Of a stretch of 14,857 nucleotides of DNA, positions 1 to 9,564 are shown piece by piece. The position numbers and the translations under genes are program-made. Below the pieces are notes generated by a model. It was not told where the DNA came from and did no database searches. It saw only the letters and a program-made list of their open reading frames with translations. Origin of the DNA: Chloroflexi bacterium UBA4733 (GTDB lineage Bacteria; Chloroflexota; UBA4733); contig DHIZ01000405.1 in assembly GCA_002404055.1 (NCBI GenBank), positions 14,416-29,272 on the forward strand, given 5' to 3'. The stretch's first letter is position 1; every line of letters begins with the position of its first letter.

Positions 1-316
1 GGAACAAGGCAGCTACGTTGCCGCTGCAAGGCGACGAGCCGGTTTGCGCACTCGCCGGCGTCACCGTTGAGCCGGCCACCCCGCTGGTCGTAAACGTCAC
101 CGTGGCATTGCACACCGCGTTGCCGTTGCTGTCCAGCAGGTGGAACTGCAGAGCGCAGGTGGCGCCTGGACTGGTGCTCGAGCAGGACTGAGTGACGCTC
201 AGAACGCTACCGGGAGGGGTGTATGCGCTCACAACTGCAGCACCGCCAAGGACTGCCGTGGCGGCCAACGCCAGGGAGGCGCCAAAGAGGCGTAGCCGAC
301 GCGGGGCGATGCGCAT
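1..316 (-). CDS. Secreted Ig-like-domain protein, 5' part only
   Basis: The N-terminal ~105 residues of a gene that runs off the left edge, with no stop visible. It starts at ATG 316 with a basic n-region (MRIAPRRLRLFG), a hydrophobic stretch rich in Ala/Leu/Val to about residue 31, then a likely signal-peptidase site near VSA-YT. The mature part has the Ser/Thr/Gly-rich beta pattern and spaced cysteines of bacterial Ig-like (invasin/Big_1-type) domains: 'LLDSNGNAVCNATVTFTT' is typical of that fold. AGGAAGG lies about 14 nt before the ATG, and a possible promoter lies further up. It sits 87 bp downstream of a sortase on the same strand, so a sortase-anchored surface protein is plausible, but any LPXTG-type C-terminus is outside the window. 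Secretion is well supported; the exact domain family is tentative. Confidence 0.7.
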   Translation of the reverse strand, partial: MRIAPRRLRLFGASLALAATAVLGGAAVVSAYTPPGSVLSVTQSCSSTSPGATCALQFHLLDSNGNAVCNATVTFTTSGVAGSTVTPASAQTGSSPCSGNVAALF

Positions 317-358
317 GGTGGTCAAAATCCTTCCTCCGGGCGGAGCAGTCCAGCGGGC

Positions 359-389
359 AGGGTAACACGGCCGTGCCCCCCTGGGTCAA
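359..389 (-). promoter_or_regulatory. Putative promoter of the secreted Ig-like gene
   Basis: On the minus strand TTGACC (389 to 384) is followed after 19 bp by TACCCT (364 to 359), resembling -35 and -10 boxes of a housekeeping sigma factor with a slightly long spacer. A start near 352 would give a leader of about 36 nt carrying the AGGAAGG ribosome site. It lies just inside the gap after the sortase stop, so the secreted protein could be expressed apart from the sortase. Prediction only. Confidence 0.35.
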
Positions 390-403
390 TAGCCATGAAA
401 CGG

Positions 404-1009
404 CTACGTCGCGATCACAATGAACCGGGGTGTATACGGGTCGTACGAGGTGCAGGTCAAAAGCGTCAATTCCCCAAAGGCGGTGGGGAGCAGCACCGCA
501 CGATCGTTGAAGGCCACCCTCTTGAAGGCGGCCACGTGGAACACCAGTTCGGTCCCATCCTGCTTCAGCACCCGCACCTCATCGCCCAGGTGGAGCCTGT
601 AGAGGCCCTGGAACATGCCGGGCTGAGCGTGCGCATAGTAAACGGCGTTTCCAGTCGCCCCGGGCTCGGCTGTCCCGGGGTAATGGGCGGCTAGATTCAT
701 TGGCACGTGCACGCCGTCCCCTTCCACCAGCCCCAAATTGATCCCGCCCGCCGGGGCCTCCAGGCGGACGGCTGCGATTTCACCCGCTCCGCTGGGCGTC
801 GCCGAGAGAGCTCCCCCTGAGGGCAGGGCGAGCGGTGGCGCCGAAGCAGTGAACGGTGCCTCCGCGGGCGCCGGCCGCAGCGCGAACACGAGCGCGACGA
901 TGCCGACAATGGCGGCAAAAAGCATGACCGCGATCACACGGCGCTCGGGGCGGCCACCTCTCCGCGGGGACCGCCGCCGGCGGACGCGCGAGGACTCGGT
1001 TTCTGCCAC
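404..1009 (-). CDS. Membrane-anchored sortase (class D/E/F-like)
   Basis: Sortases are extracytoplasmic cysteine transpeptidases that link sorting-signal proteins to the envelope or to pilins. From GTG 1009 the product is 201 residues: a short cytoplasmic start, an Arg-rich stretch, one membrane helix at about residues 25-44, a Pro/Ala/Ser-rich linker, then the catalytic beta barrel. The triad is visible: His127 in 'YAHAQPGMF', Cys186 in 'LTLLTC' and Arg195 in 'TPRFIVIAT' near the end. The open frame continues upstream to 1366, but that part is antisense to the BY-kinase gene. I chose GTG 1009 because it precedes the positive patch and helix, and has TACCAT (1023 to 1018) 8 nt before it, as expected for a leaderless start. 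ATG 925 is an alternative but lies inside the membrane helix. The neighbouring secreted protein may be its substrate. Confidence 0.85.
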   Translation of the reverse strand: MAETESSRVRRRRSPRRGGRPERRVIAVMLFAAIVGIVALVFALRPAPAEAPFTASAPPLALPSGGALSATPSGAGEIAAVRLEAPAGGINLGLVEGDGVHVPMNLAAHYPGTAEPGATGNAVYYAHAQPGMFQGLYRLHLGDEVRVLKQDGTELVFHVAAFKRVAFNDRAVLLPTAFGELTLLTCTSYDPYTPRFIVIAT

Positions 1010-1120
1010 GACGATCCATGGTAGCCGCAGCCACCCTACAATGAACTCGGCGTAGAGCCACGCACGCCCCCATAGCCGTCCCCGCCACGTCCGGCGGCGG
1101 GCCCACAAGGCAATTGCCCC
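1010..1120. promoter_or_regulatory. Divergent sortase / BY-kinase promoter region
   Basis: This 111-bp gap separates two divergent envelope genes. Minus strand: TACCAT at 1023-1018 is a candidate -10 for a nearly leaderless sortase mRNA. Plus strand: TACAAT at 1037-1042 is a good -10 match and would give the kinase a leader of about 70 nt. That leader has a CCCGCC (1081-1086) / GGCGGG (1096-1101) stem and a perfect 10-bp palindrome GGCAATTGCC at 1109-1118, two bases before the kinase ATG. The palindrome could be an operator or block the start; there is only a weak AAGG for ribosome binding. All assignments are predictions. Confidence 0.35.
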
Positions 1121-2755
1121 ATGGATCCCCAGAGGCTTCGCAAGCTCGTTCGACGCTGGGCGATACCGGTCGTCCTGATCACCATGGTCGGGGGTGTAGT
1201 TGCCTACGCCGTCACCAAGCGGATCACGCCGATCTACGAGGCCCAGGCCACGGTCTTGGTTGTGGCGGGCCCGCAGCAGGCCGGCTCCAACACTGGTGTG
1301 GCCCTCAGCAACGACCAGATCACCACCACGGCTGCATCGCTGATGACAGAGCCGCCGATCCTCCAAAAGGTCATCAACGACCTCAAGCTCACCACCACCA
1401 CCGACCAGCTGGCGCGGAACGTGACCGCGACGCCGGTCACCAACGCCCAGCTGGTGACCGTCACTGCCAAGGACCCCAACCCCGCGGTGGCGACGCGCAT
1501 CGCCAACGCCCTCTCCAGCGACTTCGTCGATCAGATCACCCAGCAGAATGCTCAGCGCGTTAACCAGGCTGGTGCGGCGCTCGAAGCCCAGATCACGGCG
1601 CTCACAGCTACCCTCAACGCGGAGGAGAGCCAGCTCGCCAAAGCACAGGCCCGCAACCAGGACACCACCGCCCTGACGGCGGAGATCACCAACAACAGCT
1701 CCTTGCTCACCACGCTGACCGCGAACTACGGCACCTTCAAGGCCACCCAGGCTCAGAACCTCGAGACCGTTTCAATCGCGGCACCGGCGTCGCAGCCAAC
1801 CAAGCCCGCCTCTCCGGTGCTTGCTCTCAACCTCGCCCTCGGCCTCATCGCGGGCTTGCTCGTCGGGCTAGGAATCGCTGCTCTGGCCGAGTACCTCGAT
1901 CAGGGGCTGGATTCCGAAGAAGACGTCCGCGATCGACTTGGGGTTCCCTGCCTGGCAATCGTCCCCCGCTTCAACTCACGGCCGGGCGCTCGCCGTGACC
2001 AGCGTCACGAGGAGAGAGCACGAGAGTCGTACCGTCGCCTCCGCACCAACCTCCTCTTCAGTGAGTTGGACAGTCCACTCAAGACGATCGTGGTGACCTC
2101 AGCGCGCCCGGGCGAGGGCAAGACGCGGACAGCCTCGAATCTCGCGGTCTCCCTCGCCAGCAGCGAGAAGACGGTGCTACTCGTCGACGCGGACATGCAC
2201 CGCCCCAACCAGCACCGCATCTTCAACAAGCCGATCACCCAGGGGCTGTCGGAGATGCTCCTCCTCGCTGCACCGACTGGACACCCGGTCTTGAACGGCC
2301 GCCACGAGACCAGCTACGCCAACCTCTCGATCCTGACCTCCGGCGTGCTGCCCCCGAACCCCTCTGAGCTGCTCGCGTCGCAACGTACCAAGCTGCTCAT
2401 CCACGGCCTCGAGAAGCAGCGAGACATCCTGATCGTCGACACCCCACCGGCCCACGCCCTCACCGACGCGCTCAGCGTGGCAGCGCACAGCAGCGGTGTC
2501 ATCCTCGTGGTGGAGTCGGGCAAGACCAACGCCGACCAGGCGCTTGCGGTCATCGAGTCCCTGCGCAACGTCGGTGCCCGCGTCCTCGGAGTTGTGCTCA
2601 ACAAGGCCAAGGACAGGCAACTCGCAAGCTACTACTACTACGAGCAGGCCACCACCCAGGCTGCCGCTGCTGCGTCGCACCAGCACGGCAAGCCGAGTGA
2701 TGCGGAGGAGGCATTGGCGCAGCCGGCTTCCGCCGGCCGCGAGACCTCGGGCTAG
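1121..2755 (+). CDS. Fused Wzz co-polymerase and BY-type tyrosine kinase
   Basis: A 544-residue polysaccharide co-polymerase with an attached bacterial tyrosine kinase; it controls chain length and export of capsule or exopolysaccharide at the membrane. Order: membrane helix 1 (about 13-31), an extracytoplasmic Wzz-type region with a coiled-coil segment (about 145-200), a Pro-containing segment with membrane helix 2 (about 232-256), then the cytoplasmic kinase. Kinase signatures: 'ESYRRLRTNL' (302-311), Walker A 'SARPGEGKT' (327-335, Lys334), Walker A' 'LLVDADMHRP' (353-362), Walker B 'ILIVDTPP' (436-443), and a C-terminal four-tyrosine run at 504-507, the usual autophosphorylation cluster. 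Many Gram-positive bacteria split the two halves (CapA/CapB); here they are one chain, as in Proteobacteria and many Actinobacteria or Chloroflexi. No glycosyltransferases are in the window, so the product is unknown. It converges on the DUF4012 gene with 6 bp between stop codons. Confidence 0.92.
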   Translation: MDPQRLRKLVRRWAIPVVLITMVGGVVAYAVTKRITPIYEAQATVLVVAGPQQAGSNTGVALSNDQITTTAASLMTEPPILQKVINDLKLTTTTDQLARNVTATPVTNAQLVTVTAKDPNPAVATRIANALSSDFVDQITQQNAQRVNQAGAALEAQITALTATLNAEESQLAKAQARNQDTTALTAEITNNSSLLTTLTANYGTFKATQAQNLETVSIAAPASQPTKPASPVLALNLALGLIAGLLVGLGIAALAEYLDQGLDSEEDVRDRLGVPCLAIVPRFNSRPGARRDQRHEERARESYRRLRTNLLFSELDSPLKTIVVTSARPGEGKTRTASNLAVSLASSEKTVLLVDADMHRPNQHRIFNKPITQGLSEMLLLAAPTGHPVLNGRHETSYANLSILTSGVLPPNPSELLASQRTKLLIHGLEKQRDILIVDTPPAHALTDALSVAAHSSGVILVVESGKTNADQALAVIESLRNVGARVLGVVLNKAKDRQLASYYYYEQATTQAAAAASHQHGKPSDAEEALAQPASAGRETSG

Positions 2756-2761
2756 CCTCGG

Positions 2762-4699
2762 TCACCTACCGGCCGTCAGCGACCAGGAGCGATCAACCGA
2801 GAGGTCGGAACTCCAGTGCCGGCTCGCGCTCTTGGACATGGTCACTGTCAGATCCATCGGCCAGGTGAGCGCTCCGTTCTGGCGCTCCCAGTTGAGGGTG
2901 TACGCCGTCGGCGATTGGCTGATGTCCGCGAATGGCCCCTCGTACTTCAGAGTGACCGTTGCCGTGCCATTCCTGGGCACGATCAGGAAGTAGGCAATGT
3001 CCTCGCGCTGGAAGTCGTAGGTCACGGCTTCGGGGCCCACCTGATGCGGCGCGCCTCCGTTGAAGCTCACTGTGAGGCCATCGAGTTGGGCCGTCTCGGG
3101 TACGAGCACCTGCAGGTAGTCCCGGTAGTCAGCACCAGAGCCCTTCACCAGCACGCGATCGGCCGGAGAGCTGGGCAAAGGATTGCGGTAGCTGATGGTC
3201 AGCTGATCGTGCGCCACCCCATCGTCGCCGACCGTCGAGACGAGGGAGAAATGTCGCGACACGAAGAGGTCGCCCTTCGTACCGGAAAGGTTGGCATCCA
3301 GAACCTCCAGTGAGTCACCCAGCGGTGCGCGCACTCCGCCATCGAACCCTGCTCCGCGGACAAGCGCCTCGAGCTGCGCATCCGCAAAGTAGAGAACGAT
3401 GTGCGTCTGTCGAGCCGACGCCGCGAGGCTGTTGGCCATGCTCGGTGCTTCGCCGATGGCCGCGTGGAGGAGACGGCCAACAACCGCCTGTCCGAAGGGC
3501 GGCAGGAAGACCTTGCCCGGATCGCCTGGCCTGGCGAAGTTGGTGATGTAGTTGAGCTCGGTCAGGGCGTTCGCGCCCGTGATCACCTGCGGATAAGGCG
3601 GCACCGTGATGGGACCGGTGATCGAGAGGATTCCCCCGAGCGCGACAGGGTCCACGGCGATCACACCGTCGGGATGGACGCCGGTCGCCTCGACATAGAA
3701 GCGATCGACATCGCCGACCGCGGTGGGGAAGTCAGGAGACCAGTCGGAATCGCCCAGGTTCCACGGGTGGTTGTGCTGCAGATAGACGTTGAACGGGCGC
3801 GGTGGCGGGATGTCGCGCACCAGTGCGTCGCTGAAAGCCGAATCGCGGAACACCTGTCCGGTCACAGCCCCGTCGGTGAATGTCACCTGCCCCACGGCGC
3901 CGATGTAGCCACCGCCGGGACGCATCTCGCCCGGGTTCTCGAGCAGGAGCAGATAGGTGTGCTGTCCGGGCCCGATCGCCGCCGGCAGGGCCTGGAGCAA
4001 TGCGATCGCCGGCGTGGCGGTGGCCAGCACCTTCGATCCTTGGGTACGGAGCGTCGTCCGAGCGCTGTCCAATGGACCAAGCAGGCGACCGTTCGGCATT
4101 GCTGCGATGTCGGACTGAAGAGTGGCGAGCTGAGCGGACAGTCTGCCCAGGTCCGCCTTGTGGTCCTGCGCGACACTCACGAGCCGCTGCAGCAGCGGCA
4201 ACTGCGGCGCGCTCCCGCCGGGCACCAGCTGCTCCACGAGCCCGACGATGTTCGTCCCCGCGATCGTGCCGTCCTCACCGGCAGTGCGGAGCAGCCGTGC
4301 GGCGGTGACCTGCGATCCAACCCACGGGAGATCGGCAGCCACCCCGCCGATCCAGCCGTCCGCCAGTACCGCCGAGCGGGAGCCGAAATCCAACTCCGCG
4401 TCCGCCAGCAGCGACCGCGCCTGGGCCACCCGGCTCTGGTCGAGGTGGGCAATGTCGCCCGTCAGCAGCGCCTGCGCCTGCGCGACATCGCTGCGACCGT
4501 GCTGCAGCGCCTGGACAGCCGGCAGATATCGCACCAGGCCGTCGATCACTGCAATCACCACAAGCACACCGAGTGTCAGAAGTGGCCAGCGGACCCTCTG
4601 CCACAGCCGCCGCCAGCGGCTGCGCTTGCGTCGCCGGGTCGAGCCACCCTCAGGAGGCCGCGCGACGACCTCGGTGGGATGGCTCCTCGAGCGGGGCAT
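2762..4699 (-). CDS. DUF4012 single-pass membrane protein
   Basis: A 645-residue protein of the DUF4012 type, which recurs in envelope and polysaccharide loci of high-GC Gram-positives, Chloroflexi and candidate phyla; its biochemical role is not established. Residues 1-37 are a basic cytoplasmic tail (RRRKRSRWRR), one membrane helix spans about 38-58, and the rest is extracytoplasmic. A helical region with heptad-like spacing covers about 60-240. The family core begins near 246 with 'YLLLLENPGEMRPGGGYIG', the hallmark segment, followed by 'DSDWSPDFP' (317-325) and a long beta-rich C-terminal half. No enzyme motif was recognised. ATG 4699 starts 40 bp downstream of the stop of the nuclease-like gene on the same strand, so they may be co-transcribed. 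Convergence with the BY-kinase supports a surface-polymer role, by context only. Confidence 0.85.
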   Translation of the reverse strand: MPRSRSHPTEVVARPPEGGSTRRRKRSRWRRLWQRVRWPLLTLGVLVVIAVIDGLVRYLPAVQALQHGRSDVAQAQALLTGDIAHLDQSRVAQARSLLADAELDFGSRSAVLADGWIGGVAADLPWVGSQVTAARLLRTAGEDGTIAGTNIVGLVEQLVPGGSAPQLPLLQRLVSVAQDHKADLGRLSAQLATLQSDIAAMPNGRLLGPLDSARTTLRTQGSKVLATATPAIALLQALPAAIGPGQHTYLLLLENPGEMRPGGGYIGAVGQVTFTDGAVTGQVFRDSAFSDALVRDIPPPRPFNVYLQHNHPWNLGDSDWSPDFPTAVGDVDRFYVEATGVHPDGVIAVDPVALGGILSITGPITVPPYPQVITGANALTELNYITNFARPGDPGKVFLPPFGQAVVGRLLHAAIGEAPSMANSLAASARQTHIVLYFADAQLEALVRGAGFDGGVRAPLGDSLEVLDANLSGTKGDLFVSRHFSLVSTVGDDGVAHDQLTISYRNPLPSSPADRVLVKGSGADYRDYLQVLVPETAQLDGLTVSFNGGAPHQVGPEAVTYDFQREDIAYFLIVPRNGTATVTLKYEGPFADISQSPTAYTLNWERQNGALTWPMDLTVTMSKSASRHWSSDLSVDRSWSLTAGR

Positions 4700-4739
4700 G
4701 GTCCGACAGTCTGACGGGCCGCCTCCGCCTGCGCCCTTC

Positions 4740-5711
4740 TCAGCCGCGCGGCGAGGTCAGCTCGCCCAGCCTGGCGCCGAGGTCGACGAGCGGCACCCGC
4801 CACTCCGCCATGCGGCCGGTCAACCCATGGGTGATGCTCAGCTTGCCGTGGACGTCACCTCCGACGAGGTCCGCTGCCACGGCCTCTGAGGGCACTACGG
4901 CGCAACGCGGCAGGAACGACGTCTCGCCCTCGTCCTCCAGAAAGATGACGAACCAGGTGACGGGCGACGGCCGCAACGCCGGGCGGTACACGGACACCAT
5001 CGCTTCGCTGGCCCCTCCCCGGAATGTCACCGACTTCACCTGGATGCCGGCAATCTCGCGCGACGCGATGTCGTACAGCAGGTACTCGTTCGGCTCGAGG
5101 TCCGGGAAGGCCTTGAACACGTTGAGCCTCACACAGTCCGCCGCGCGTCGGATGAACTCCGTCTCAGCGCGGTACCCGAGGCGCTTGGACGCGACCGCGT
5201 CGGGCAGGCGTCCAACCGACGGCTGGGCGCCAGCTGGCACCAGGCGGCCACCGATCTCGTCGATCGGGACGCACCATGGCGACCAGGGGCTCCCGGCCGG
5301 CGGAGGCATGGTGACCTCGGCGTCGTAGGCGACACGGTCGCCATCCACATGCCGGTGCGCCAGCTCGCGGAAGGCGGGCACGTCGACAGCCAGCGCATAC
5401 GCGCCCAGCTGGACCTTGGCGAGGTCGACGTCAACGGCCACCACCACGGCGCGGTCATCCACCAGCTCGTCAGCGCGAACCTGGATCTCGATCCCGCGGT
5501 ACTGATGGACGCTCCGTCCCTTCACCTGAACCCGGGCGAATCCGTCCGTAGAGATGCGGTGGACGATGCCGTCGATGCCCCGGTCGTCGAGCGGCAAGAA
5601 CACGTGCAGGTCGCCACCCGAGGTCGCTACCAGGCGCGTCCACACGAGCCACTCGGCCACCTGTCCAACCGAGAGGTTGCGCACCCGGACGGGCTCGAGC
5701 TCAGGCTCCAT
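4740..5711 (-). CDS. Tandem double PD-(D/E)XK nuclease-like protein
   Basis: A 323-residue soluble protein not matching any named gene I know. It contains two copies of a PD-(D/E)XK-like core. Copy 1: Glu20 in 'GQVAEWLV', Asp47 in 'DDRGIDGIV', Gln62-x-Lys64 in 'ARVQVKGR'. Copy 2: Glu183/Glu185 in 'YRAETEFI', Asp214 in 'EYLLYDI', Gln224-x-Lys226 in 'AGIQVKSV'. The spacing and the 'GIQVKS' strand resemble the small PD-(D/E)XK endonuclease families and DUF4365-like proteins. Both copies keep the E...D...QxK set, so both could be active or bind DNA. ATG 5711 is the first in-frame start and has no clear ribosome site; the DNA just upstream is a PIN-toxin remnant. It lies between toxin-antitoxin genes and an envelope gene, suggesting a defence or mobile-DNA role. 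The nuclease fold is inferred from motifs, and activity is unproven. Confidence 0.6.
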   Translation of the reverse strand: MEPELEPVRVRNLSVGQVAEWLVWTRLVATSGGDLHVFLPLDDRGIDGIVHRISTDGFARVQVKGRSVHQYRGIEIQVRADELVDDRAVVVAVDVDLAKVQLGAYALAVDVPAFRELAHRHVDGDRVAYDAEVTMPPPAGSPWSPWCVPIDEIGGRLVPAGAQPSVGRLPDAVASKRLGYRAETEFIRRAADCVRLNVFKAFPDLEPNEYLLYDIASREIAGIQVKSVTFRGGASEAMVSVYRPALRPSPVTWFVIFLEDEGETSFLPRCAVVPSEAVAADLVGGDVHGKLSITHGLTGRMAEWRVPLVDLGARLGELTSPRG

Positions 5712-5791
5712 TCGGCTAACGCAACCACACCAGGCTTGTGCGCGTTACTGGCATCGAAGAACGCACGCAGTCCGCTCGTGTCGCGGATCAG
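5711..5791 (-). pseudogene. 5' remnant of a PIN-domain (VapC-like) toxin gene
   Basis: Immediately after the RHH antitoxin, in the overlapping frame, 27 codons read LIRDTSGLRAFFDASNAHKP followed by GVVALAE. This matches the start of a PIN toxin: the first catalytic Asp in 'RDTSGL', then the 'FFDAS..H' helix. Type II operons commonly overlap as ATGA or GTGA; here the overlap reads CTGA (5791-5788), so the toxin start appears degraded, and no ATG/GTG/TTG lies between the preceding in-frame stop and the Asp. The frame then enters the nuclease gene out of phase, turns Ser/Arg/Trp-rich and stops near 5630. The Glu/Asp residues of the rest of the PIN site are missing. Its partner antitoxin is intact. 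Confidence 0.7.
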
Positions 5792-6018
5792 CGCCCTTGC
5801 AGATCACCGAATCCGGCAAGGGCGTCGTGGGCGCGATCAGCCATCGTAGTGTCCCTGCTCTCCCAGAGACTGCCGCGCGGGCGCGGGCGCTCCGCGGTGC
5901 GCGCCAGGGCGGTTAGGGCTTCGCTGATCAGATCCGCCTCGGACCGCCCGGAGGCAGCCGCCAACCGCGAGAGATCCTGCCTGACGCCGTCGGGCAGATA
6001 CACGGTGATCTTGTTCAA
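5788..6018 (-). CDS. RHH (CopG-like) antitoxin, orphaned
   Basis: A 76-residue protein with an N-terminal ribbon-helix-helix DNA-binding domain: beta strand 'KITVYLPDG', helix 'VRQDLSRLAAASGRS', helix 'EADLISEALTALAR'. It is followed by a flexible Arg/Pro-rich segment and a toxin-binding tail ending 'HDALAGFGDLQGR'. RHH antitoxins dimerise, bind the operon operator and neutralise a PIN RNase. TTG 6018 is chosen because a perfect AAGGAGGAG (6031 to 6023) lies 6 nt upstream; the adjacent TTG 6021 is too close. Its -10 box lies inside the operator shared with vapB. The expected PIN toxin is only a remnant, so this may be an orphan regulator or antidote. The open frame upstream to 6636 is antisense to vapBC and not used. 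Confidence 0.85.
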   Translation of the reverse strand: MNKITVYLPDGVRQDLSRLAAASGRSEADLISEALTALARTAERPRPRGSLWESRDTTMADRAHDALAGFGDLQGR

Positions 6019-6037
6019 CAAGCTCCTCCTTGGTCCG

Positions 6038-6067
6038 AGTATATACACCGAACAGAGCGTATATACT
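6038..6067. promoter_or_regulatory. Shared operator/promoters of two divergent antitoxin genes
   Basis: A 9-bp perfect inverted repeat: AGTATATAC at 6038-6046 and GTATATACT at 6059-6067, with a 12-bp spacer. Each arm contains the palindrome GTATATAC, and the copies start 20 bp apart, about two helical turns, so two RHH/antitoxin dimers could bind the same face. Each arm carries a TATACT box pointing outward: plus strand 6062-6067, which puts the start at about GTG 6074 and makes vapB leaderless, and minus strand 6043 to 6038, about 12 nt before the AAGGAGGAG of the RHH gene. Binding would block both promoters. Autorepression is established for such families; cross-control is inferred. Confidence 0.65.
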
Positions 6068-6073
6068 AGCGAC

Positions 6074-6268
6074 GTGGCAAAGCATCTCATCGACGTGGAC
6101 GAGGACACCCTCAGCGCTGCTCGCGCTGAGCTCGGCACAACCACGATCAAGGACACGGTGAACGAAGCTCTGCGCCGGGCTACGTCCCGCCGGCAGCGCC
6201 AGGTTGCCTCGGCTCTGGACGTGCTAGCCGATGCCCACCTCGATGACCGCTCCGAAGCGTGGCGCTGA
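6074..6268 (+). CDS. vapB: VapB-type antitoxin
   Basis: A 64-residue antitoxin of the actinobacterial VapB type. The sequence 'HLIDVDEDTLSAARAELGTT', then 'TIKDTVNEALRRA', closely follows the family pattern of a short strand and two helices for DNA binding, with a C-terminal toxin-wrapping part ending 'LDDRSEAWR'. It represses the operon and inhibits the VapC RNase. GTG 6074 is used because it directly precedes the conserved start and TATACT lies 6 nt upstream with no ribosome site, so the mRNA is probably leaderless. In-frame codons further upstream cross the operator and the opposite gene and are not coding. Its last 10 bases overlap the vapC start, as expected for a coupled pair. Confidence 0.9.
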   Translation: MAKHLIDVDEDTLSAARAELGTTTIKDTVNEALRRATSRRQRQVASALDVLADAHLDDRSEAWR

Positions 6269-6672
6269 GGTTCCTGGTTGATACCAGCGTTCTGAAGCGG
6301 CTGGGTCACCCTGATGTCCGGAGGGTGATCGAGCCGTTGGCAGCAGCCGGTCAACTGGCGCGCCCGACCATCTGTGACCTCGAGGTCGGCTATTCGGCGC
6401 GCAACGCCGACGAGTGGGACCGTCTCGTCGGCGCACTCAACGCCTTCGACGCCATCGAGACGACGGCGTCTCACGTGCGCAGAGCGCTCCAGGTCCAGCG
6501 CACGCTGGCGGAACGCAGCCAGCGCGGGCGCAAGATCCCTGATCTTCTCGTTGCTGCCGCCGCTGAGGAGCTCGACCTCGGCGTGCTCCACTACGACGCC
6601 GACTTCGATCTCATCGCGGCGGTCACTGGCCAGCATTGCCAGTGGGTCGTTCCCGCGGGCAGTGTTGACTGA
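6259..6672 (+). CDS. vapC: VapC PIN-domain ribonuclease toxin
   Basis: A 137-residue PIN-domain toxin, of normal family length. PIN toxins are Mg-dependent endoribonucleases that cut tRNA or rRNA when the antitoxin is lost. The acidic site is complete: Asp8 in 'FLVDTSVL', Glu42 in 'CDLEVGYSA', Asp95 in 'KIPDLLVAAAAE' and Asp113 in 'LHYDADFDLIA'. GTG 6259 overlaps the vapB stop by 10 bp, giving translational coupling. This toxin looks functional, in contrast to the PIN remnant of the neighbouring divergent module. It converges on purA with only 3 bp between stops and no visible terminator. Which RNA it cuts cannot be read from the sequence. Confidence 0.93.
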   Translation: MALRFLVDTSVLKRLGHPDVRRVIEPLAAAGQLARPTICDLEVGYSARNADEWDRLVGALNAFDAIETTASHVRRALQVQRTLAERSQRGRKIPDLLVAAAAEELDLGVLHYDADFDLIAAVTGQHCQWVVPAGSVD

Positions 6673-6675
6673 CGC

Positions 6676-9478
<2,803 letters not shown>

Positions 9479-9564
9479 GACGAGCCAGAGTAGCGACCCG
9501 GCGGGCGTGCGCGGAGGCCGCGCTCGGAGGGCCGCGTTGCCCCGGCGTCGGCTATACACAGGCG
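9479..9564. promoter_or_regulatory. Divergent hydrolase / CPBP protease promoter region
   Basis: An 86-bp gap between divergent genes. Minus strand: TACTCT ends 8 nt before the hydrolase ATG 9478. Plus strand: TATACA (9553-9558) ends 6 nt before ATG 9565. Neither start has a purine-rich ribosome site, so both mRNAs are probably leaderless or nearly so. No operator-like palindrome was noticed. Confidence 0.4.

Noticed and set aside
1010..1366. N-terminal extension of the sortase frame
   Set aside because: Antisense to the start of the BY-kinase gene, with no conserved pattern; GTG 1009 places a basic patch and a membrane helix as expected.
3401..4714. 437-residue open frame on the plus strand
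   Set aside because: Fully antisense to the DUF4012 gene, Arg/His/Gln-rich composition typical of GC-rich shadow frames.
5738..6073. Upstream extension of vapB to 176 residues
   Set aside because: Antisense to the RHH antitoxin and across the operator; VapB homology starts at GTG 6074.
6022..6636. N-terminal extension of the RHH antitoxin frame to 282 residues
   Set aside because: Antisense to vapBC and across the operator; the RHH fold starts just after TTG 6018 with an ideal ribosome site.
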